Assembly (NCBI RefSeq): GCF_037975245.1
Contig: NC_092572.1
Coordinates: 12,622,769-12,686,768 of the forward strand
Source: Apostichopus japonicus
Taxonomy: Eukaryota > Echinodermata > Holothuroidea > Aspidochirotida > Stichopodidae
Length of the DNA: 64,000 bases
Direction of reading: 5' to 3'
The notes under the pieces were generated by a model. The model made no database searches. It saw only the letters and a program-made list of their open reading frames with translations, and was not told where the DNA came from. Position numbers and translations under genes: made by a program. Of the stretch, positions 52,401-61,400 are shown piece after piece. Each line of letters opens with the position of its first letter. Within the stretch, counting starts at the first letter, position 1.

Positions 52401-55400
52401 GATATAATACAGTTATAATAGTGTAATGTAACAGTGAAGGGACAGAGAGTGTGTCGCTATAACATTATACAGTTATAACAGTGTAATGTAATAGTGAAGG
52501 GACAGAGGATATTTCACTATAACATAATACAGGTATAGTAGTGTAATGTAATAGTGAAGGGACAGACAGTGTTTCACTATAACATAATACAGTTATAGTA
52601 GTGTAATGTAATAATGAAGGGGCAGGATATTTCACTATAATATAATACAGTTATAGTAGTGTAATGTCATAGTGAAAGGGACAGAGGATATTTCACTATA
52701 GCACCCTACAATAACCTCTCTTCAACCCCATCAAATTTGAATTATTAAAGCTCACTGTGAAACTCAGACATGATCTGCACCCCACCTAGATACCATCTTA
52801 ACCCCCATGGTTCCTATCGCTTGCACAAATCTAAACTGTGTGTAACCCACCCACCCACTTATCTTTCCCATTCATCACATTAAATTTAAACTTGACCCTT
52901 CAATCAAATCATCTGTACATAATAATCCACTATAAGACCCACAACCCCATTCTAGCATTTTATTTAGCTAGTCTTACCTGTTGAGTCTACGGTCACAATC
53001 AGTCTAGAGGTGGTAGGATCGTAAGCCACGTTGCCTTGGATGGGTAGGACGTGTCCAGTTCCCGGATGGATGAAGTGATCCGGGGGAATGTCCACCACCT
53101 CACCCCCGCAGAGGAGCATCCTGGACTCGCTGTTGGGTACAACCAGGCCAGTAGTGGTATCTTGGTGGATCAAATCTGGGTATAAGATGGAGCCATCAGG
53201 TCCTGCAGATGTAAAAATTAGGAGTACACTTTTACAGAAACATTTCTACCTCTCTTCGAGTATCAGAGATTTCAAAGGCTCCTGAGATAATCATACCCAG
53301 CTTCTGCAGCCAGATTAGGTATAACAATGCTGCCTTAGTAAGATTACCCTTACGACAGATCTGTGACAGCCTGTGCGTACTTTTGCTCTCTTGCCACAGG
53401 TTGCTACATGTTGCCACAGATACCCATGTCAACCTATGTCCCGCGATATTGCCCAGAAAATGTAATGTATGACCCAGAGTGAAAACAGGCTAAATGTGTT
53501 CACTTTTCACAAAATCACAAAAATTATTGCAAAATACCACTGGATTTCTGGGTATGATCACAGCTTCCAACATGCACGTTTGGAACTAGGTTGTTGTAAG
53601 GGTAGGCACTAAGTTGAAGTCAAAGGTGATGTTATATGGAAAAACAACATTTGCTATCAAGAATGGTGAAGATAGCTTCCAAATTCTAACAGACAGAAAC
53701 TGTCAAAGTTTTTTGTTCAGGGACACTGGAGAGGATAAAACATATGAGCATAAATCTGTCCTAGTGGAGGAAGCACACCAGATGGTCTCAAGTCTTAACC
53801 TTCATAAGTATTTAATTTGAAATGACAACATAGTTTCAGGCATACACAATGAAACAGGTTTAATACTCTTTACAAGAGAAAGGTGTCTCATCTTTTGTAA
53901 CAAGTGTCTGGTTTAAGCCAACTGTGACTGTTTCCCTAACGAGAGAGCCCTGGGGTCCAAGGATCCCTTAGGGTTGACCGCGGGGAATATGGGATGAACA
54001 GTTATTTATTCAAGAAAAAAGCCCAGTGACATTTATTTTCTCTCCAGAGCGCCACCTGGCTATCAACGCCCTGCTGTTTCCTATGAAATTAATCTAAAAG
54101 GAAAGCCTGAAGATGTTGGTTTCCTTACCAAAGAGGTCCTCTTTGTCAGCTGGTGTGGTTCCATCTGGTAATATGAGGATCCCTCCTAGGCCATGCTCTG
54201 GGCCCATGAACCCATACGCCCCCAACCTGATGATCTCGTTCAATATCTCCCCGTCCAAATCATTGACGAGGGCTCCGACACGTGTGATAACACTGCAGAG
54301 AAACATTCAAGAGTATATGAGCACTAGAATGGGAAAGTTGTATATCAACAAAAATGTCATTAGAGATGAAACTTACAGTGACTATTAGAAGTGACTCCTT
54401 GTTAGATATGCTGAAATGGCCACATCTTTCAAATATTTCAAAATAATACACATACCATTTGGACAGATGTTAAACTACAAAAAGCAATAACTGTATGAAA
54501 CCAGAATTTCAGAGCTTATACTATTAAGCATATGATCTTAAGAAAGGAAACCTATTTTGTGTAAAGCTAAAAATTAAAATTAAAGGACTAAGGCAGTGAC
54601 ACATTATTTGACATAAATATAGACGAAAATTTTCTCAAGTTTATCACAATCTCAACATTGTTAAGAATGACATAAAGAAATCATGAAAATATAAAAGATC
54701 AATCAATTAAACTCACTGGTTTTGCATAGTGTCTTCAAACTCCTCCTCCAAGCTCCTCCCACTGGCCACTTTATCTGCATATTCATTAAGCAGACGATTT
54801 GCTTCATAAACGGCCGATAAGAAAGCCACCTGAGAGAGAGAATAGTTGGAGTAGGTAAAAGAAAATGATATTTCTGAATAAAAAGGTATATTTTGCCTAA
54901 AAGAGTGTGATTACAAGAAACCATATTAATAAAATGTGAGCAACCATGAGACAATGACGAACAAACTTCAAAGACATCCCAGAGAACATTGCTCTAGTAT
55001 CGGGATGGAATCTGGTTAGAATCGGAGGATCGCTATGGCAACTAGTTACTTTAAATCGCATCACATCGCTCTGGGTAAATTAAGAGAGATAGAGGGCAGT
55101 CTTCCCTACCTGGTGTTCCTCTCTTGCTTTTTTGTCTTCCGTCATTATCGTCGTCTGCCTCTTCAGAATACTCTCCAACCTCAAGCCAAGCTCACGTCTT
55201 CTTTCCAATTCCATTTCGAGCTGGAGGAAGGGTAAAAGAAAAAAGTTTGCTTTTTATCTAAACATCTTCTCCTTTCTTAAACATAGATGATGGTCATGAA
55301 AGGCTATAAAATTTTGAACAACCTCATGTATTTTTCCCCCTTTTTTAATAAATATCACTCCAAAGAAGGATTTTCAAGATAAGAGGAGTAGTTATTGCAA

Positions 55401-58400
55401 CCACATACTGTAACACATCAAGATACAAGTAGGTGATTTGAACTAAATTACTAATATCAGGGATGTAAGTGCAGCTAAAAAAAAAAAACGGAAAACTATT
55501 CGGAGACCCTGGGTGAATGCCGTCCTAACACATCCTACTCCTAGCTCTGACTACTTACACACTATCGTTATGTTAGGCTAGCTCAGAAGTATTAGCGCTA
55601 ACACATCTTACCCCTAGTTCTTACTACTTACACACTATCGTTATGTTAGGCTAGCTCAAAGTTACGAATACGTCGCAGCGAACTACGGAATAAAAAACAG
55701 TCTCACATTCGAATGCGATCACAAATATCGACTTTCATATGCGTATCCCGTAGATTTCCGCCACTCACAAATATCACAAGCGTTAATTCCGAAACTTATG
55801 TCGAGCACCAGCAGTTACGAAGATATTAATTAGCAGTCCAATCAACATGAATTAGGCAAGGTTTTTCAACGACAGAAATGAGCTATGGCGATTTGAAGTT
55901 CGCACGTACGCAACGATATTCACATGGCACAATGTTGTACAGTGCAATGCGATGATGCGAAACAGGAATGGTATTTTGATTGATCGATGAGTGAAAGTTG
56001 AAGTTAGCTTGCTGCAACGGGCCAGGCATTTTTGCCGCGTTGTGTCTTTGATATTCGAACAATTTTGTGGAACTTTATTGGAATTAAAAAAAACCGGATT
56101 TCCGTAAAAATACGGAAGACTTACATCCCTGTAAAAAAAAACCGGATTTCCGTAAAAATACGGAAGACTTACATCCCTGTAATATTAATCAATTACAGGC
56201 AATTCAAATTAAGACAATAGAATAAAACTGAACACTGCGCTACCTGTTCTCTCTTGGCCTCGTATGCGGCTAGATCTTCTTCTGAAGCGAGGGCAGCCTT
56301 TCCTTGGAGATTCAGCTTTGCTACCCACAATCCCTTGAGAGACTCAGACTGATTGAACAACTTCTGATAGAGTGACTTGGCCTTGAAAGAAACAAAACAT
56401 GTGAAATATTTAATGTTATTTACATTTTATACAAAATACATCATAAATATGAGACTTTATGAAAACATTAATACTGTGACTGAGGGATCCACATTTTTTG
56501 GCCAAATTGATGTAAAACAAGATCGTCTTTGAGTTTATTTAATATACTATATATTTTATACCCAAAAAATCATACATCAGTCTGTTCGAAACATTATGAT
56601 AACTGAGGAATCCGCATCTTTTGGCCAATTCGATGCAAAACAAGATCTTTGGTTGTTTAATTATTTTTACCTCTTCCTTTTGTTTTCCGAGTTCACCTGT
56701 GACCGTTCTCGACTGCTGAGAGAGTTCGCCGTAGAGGGACGATGAACTGAATGCTTCCAGATCGACTTGTTTATCGTAATCCCAAAACTCATCCTCCCTG
56801 ACCTTGACGTCTGCCGCTCCTGAAGCAAAATTGAAAAAAAAAAAATTTGGAAATATAATAATGGCAAAAATAATTATGAAAACAAATTAAAACTAATAAA
56901 TGAGAATTTTTTTAATAATAACTGATCACCAGTAAAACTTTTGCTGATTATTGAAGTAACTAATGGCAAATCTTACGTAATATGCTACTTATCTTAATAT
57001 AATTATTATTGATATTGATGTTTAATTTCCAAGGTGTTTTGTATCTTTGTGAAGAAAATGGAAGCATTTATTTTCTGCCTTGGACAAAATTAATTTTCAA
57101 AGTAACAAACCCGAAATAAGCAAATCCAAGAACAACTCCAATTGTAAAAATTATATAGAAATTAATTAAAACATGGCTAAGTGAAGATGGCCATGGGAGG
57201 ATTCTAAACCGGGATCCATCTGGTCACAGATGCAACCATCCCTTAGTCATAAATTCTTTACCTTGAATCTGTGCATCTTCTACCGGAGGAGCAGCGAGAC
57301 TGTTAGCCTCCAGGTGTCGGTTGTATTTCTTGACGTGGTGGACGGACGATCCCTTTGAGGCATAGTCATCAAAATTATGATGGAGTGTCTTGGCCCTGTA
57401 CTTCGGTCTGATGTAACTCTCTTTGTTCCAGCCATACTTGCGGAATAGAATCTGACGGCGACAAGAAGAATCATATTTGAAGCTTATGATGTCAGAGGCA
57501 GATCAGATTGGACAACTGTGTCCAAATGTTTTAGTTTATATTATAATTGTGTACTATGAATCCTTGGCCAAGCACAAGTGTGAAAGTTACAACCTGTCCT
57601 GTGTGATTCTACACATTAGGTCGAGTTAAGTATGGTTAGGTATATATGCTGACAACAATATTAGACAAGGAAGACTGCCGTGGGAAGAGTTTATTTGAAA
57701 AGTTAAACCACTTTAGGAACTGTCTCACAAAGAAAAGCTGCAGCAGCTGCAATATCTCCTGAAGCAAGGCTGAATCAAGTTTGAACATTTTAAGAGATTA
57801 TCTTGACAGACCAGTAGTGCCTATTGTATGAAAATGCAAAGCACAAAAGATTACATCCTACTACGCCTGGCTGCAGCCTCCTCAGCATCCTACCTTGGCC
57901 ATAGCACCTAATGTAAAGTAAGTTTAAATACTGAGAAAAACTCATCAAATCTTTACTTTTCTTTTCATTTCATTTAAAATATTTTTTTTTAAGAAGACAA
58001 ATTTCTCACCAAGATGACGACAAGGAGTATGGTGAGGATGAGGACGAGAGCTAGCACGAGAGAAATGGTCAGCCAATCAGGAGCCAGGAGAATACCGGAC
58101 TCAACTGCGATGCCGTTCTGGACCACGTACCTCGGAGTGGGAGGGAAGTAAGGCCCGTCCTCGGAGCACTGGGCATTTTCAGCCATTACACGGATGTACT
58201 GTAGGAAATAGGATACAGTGTGTTATAATGAATCAGTATGTGGATCTCTGAGAGTTTCAACCTGTGATATCAATTCTACCTTGTCCCAAAGATAGTCTAT
58301 CACTGTTTCATTTCAGTTTTTGAACTTTATTACTGGAGAGGATTCTCTCCCCTCCAACCCTCTTTATTCATATAATCCATATAATAATGATAATGAATGA

Positions 58401-61400
58401 TTACGCTGCAAATGTCAGGTGTTTATAAGTATTGACAATGTCGAAATGTCTCTTATTTAAAATTTAAATTTAAAATTAGAGTGTTATGTTATCATTCATT
58501 TCCTCTGGGAATATATATTCAGTCCAAATTCAAAATGAAAGTAAAACTACATCGCTATAAAAGATGTTTTATGTTTATGACCAAAACACATAGAATGTCA
58601 TATTTGTTATCATGTATTGCACAATTGACCAGAAAGTATGAAGGTGATATTCTTCTCAGAGGTCTATTTTTTGAACTTCAGTCATGACTTTTTATATTAT
58701 AACTATATCTGTGGTTCTTCTGGGGAACTTTACCAGATAACAACGACAGTAACCTTTCTTTATGAGAAATATATCAATCTAAATTTAAGTCGATGGTTCA
58801 AAGTTGTTAACAGTCATCTGATTTTCATCGACGGTATTAATAATGTTAAAATTATGTATACAGAATAATTGATGTAATACAAGCACCATCAAAAGTGAAT
58901 ATGTAGCTCTAAGATAGCCCCCAAAAAAAGCACTTTTTTAACCTGAGAGGAGAAGAGGTAAGGGGTTGGCGGGAGCTGCAGGGGCAAAGAAAATTACCAT
59001 TTTCCTATTGGTATTGTTGCTGAGATGGAACACATAAACCCCTGGATCCACAAACTGGTAGACAAAGAGGGTCGTAGAAGTTCCGATCTGAGATTGAAGT
59101 TCCTCCAGCTCTCTGAAACCACCGTAGTCAAACTTCTCGTTTGTGTTGTACAAGTTCTCTCTGTCAAGACAAGATTTTAAAGATCATCTTTTATTTTATT
59201 TTACTTTCCTTGTTTTTCTTTTCTCTGTTAATTACTTGCAAGTGAAGCCTGCCAAATTGATAAGATACATATAGAACTCATGAAAACCATGACGATATTT
59301 GTCATGCATATATAAGGAACAAAGGTCATATTCAAAATCAATTTGTAACTCTCATTTTTTTCCAAATTTAAGAACACACCATGACTTCTTTGTAATGTAA
59401 TGTTAACATGTGCTCTTTTCAAACCTTGCTACTACAAATTGACAAAATTGCTGCAAGAATCTGCAAATTCCTGATTACAAATACATAACTTTCAGTAAAT
59501 GATTGTTTCGTTTTGATTTTCTTTGATATTTAGATATTTTCCACAAATCACTTGGGCCAGGCATAGCCAGATCTAATTTGTGACACCGTTAAATGTGGGG
59601 CTAGAATTGTGAGAAGTCGTCTAACAAACCAGGTAAGTATATCACCACCTATGGATTAGATGGCGACATTGATGAAAGAATCACACTCAGGACACCTGGA
59701 AGTTGCAAGGTCCATTTAAGATAGACAAATGGTAAACTGAACGGCTAAGACTACAACAGTTCCAGGTAGCACTTTCATCACATTGTAAACAAAAATGAAA
59801 TAAAATAAAATAATGACTGAATTAACAAAGGCAAAATAACCGGGATATTGTAAATAAATCTGAAAAGAGCAACGCAAAGAATTGTAAGCTGCAATAGGAT
59901 CTGTATGGTATCAGAAGAAATATATTTCAATTGATATAGATGTCTCTTTTGATATTATGAACCATGTGCTATGCATTCAACTAAACTTTCAAACTATAGA
60001 CAATCTACAAAACCAATTCAAAAAATCATTTGCCTCTCTCCTCACCTTGAATAAACGGGGTAATTCTGGTTGTCTACGTAAAACATCATGGTCTCTCCGT
60101 ACTTCAGACAGACCGCCGGGTTCATGACACCGCTGAATGAAGACCCGCTCACATCTGAGGTAGAGAGCAACTTACGATTGATGAGTTTGGTCTCGTTGCC
60201 GTAGAAGAGAAGTCTTCGTCTCGCTCCACCTGCAGTAGCCGTGATCGGATCCGCAGTAAACGGTTCAGAGGTCGAGGTGCTGTTGACTGTTATGTTCAGC
60301 TCGCCTTTAGCGTTAGACGATAACAAACTGACGACTTGGGTGGCATCGGGGTCATAAACTCCCAGGAAACCGGATGCTAGAAATGAAACGAAAGACTTCT
60401 AAATATAAAAATACTTGTGCTCTGGGGAGGGGGGGGGGCTTTGGAATTCTACAATGGATACTAGTGAAAAGTTACCAACAGATTCTAGTATTTAGGAGCT
60501 AGCTTACTCACAACTTGTTGTGTATAACCATACACTGATATGTATATATGGCTGTGGTAATAGATCAATGCTAATGATCCACTGGACAGAGGCAACACCA
60601 ATACCAACAAGAAACCCAACACCTGGAATTGTTATGTGTAAAATTTTACACAGTCATCTTTTTATCTTTGCTCAGTCTGATATGCTCTCAAAAATTTTAA
60701 AACAAATTTCAATATAGGCCCATATTGTCCACTGACTTGTTACAGAACTACACCAGATGTAATATCAGTGTTTTTTACGAAGTATCATAAATAGAGAGGG
60801 CACTCAGAACCTTTAAAATTGCTTTAAAATACACAAAATCTGAATTTTAACTTATTTCCTGTCTTGACCTACCAAGAACTACACTTAAATAAGAATCATT
60901 GTAATCAGGAAATGGAAGACTTCTCATAAGTTTATCAAATTAATATTTATATTATTTTTTAAGACTAACAGCTCATCTCCGTCATGTGTATTGTTTTAGT
61001 GGAGCCGTCTAGGGCATCGCACTGATCTCCGGTGATGGCGTTCCTGGAGTTGATGACTCTCGACAGACTCCCGACAGGGACCTGGACCGTGCCGACGTCA
61101 TTAGGATACGTGACTCTCATATATGGGGGATCATCGCAAACCATCTCGATGCGGTTCCTTTGAGCCAGCCGGCATTCCAGATCGCAGATCTCCTGCAGGT
61201 CGTCGACGTTACATTTGCAGAGAGAGAGGGTGGAGTCGTAGCCGATGTAGTCATCAGGACTCAAGCATCCCTGTAACAAATTTAAAAGAAAATTTAATGA
61301 AAAGAACGGGCGAAACATTGACTGAGGAAATTATCAAGAAATTTTAAAAGGGCAAAGACAATTTTCAGAAATCAGAATTCACTGAGAAACTGCAAATTAT

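Noticed and set aside
57262-57451. Alternative minus-strand open frame over this exon starting MILLVAVRFYSASM
   Set aside because: It is out of phase with both neighbours; the phase-0 frame beginning ILFRKYGW joins correctly to the transmembrane exon and to 56819.
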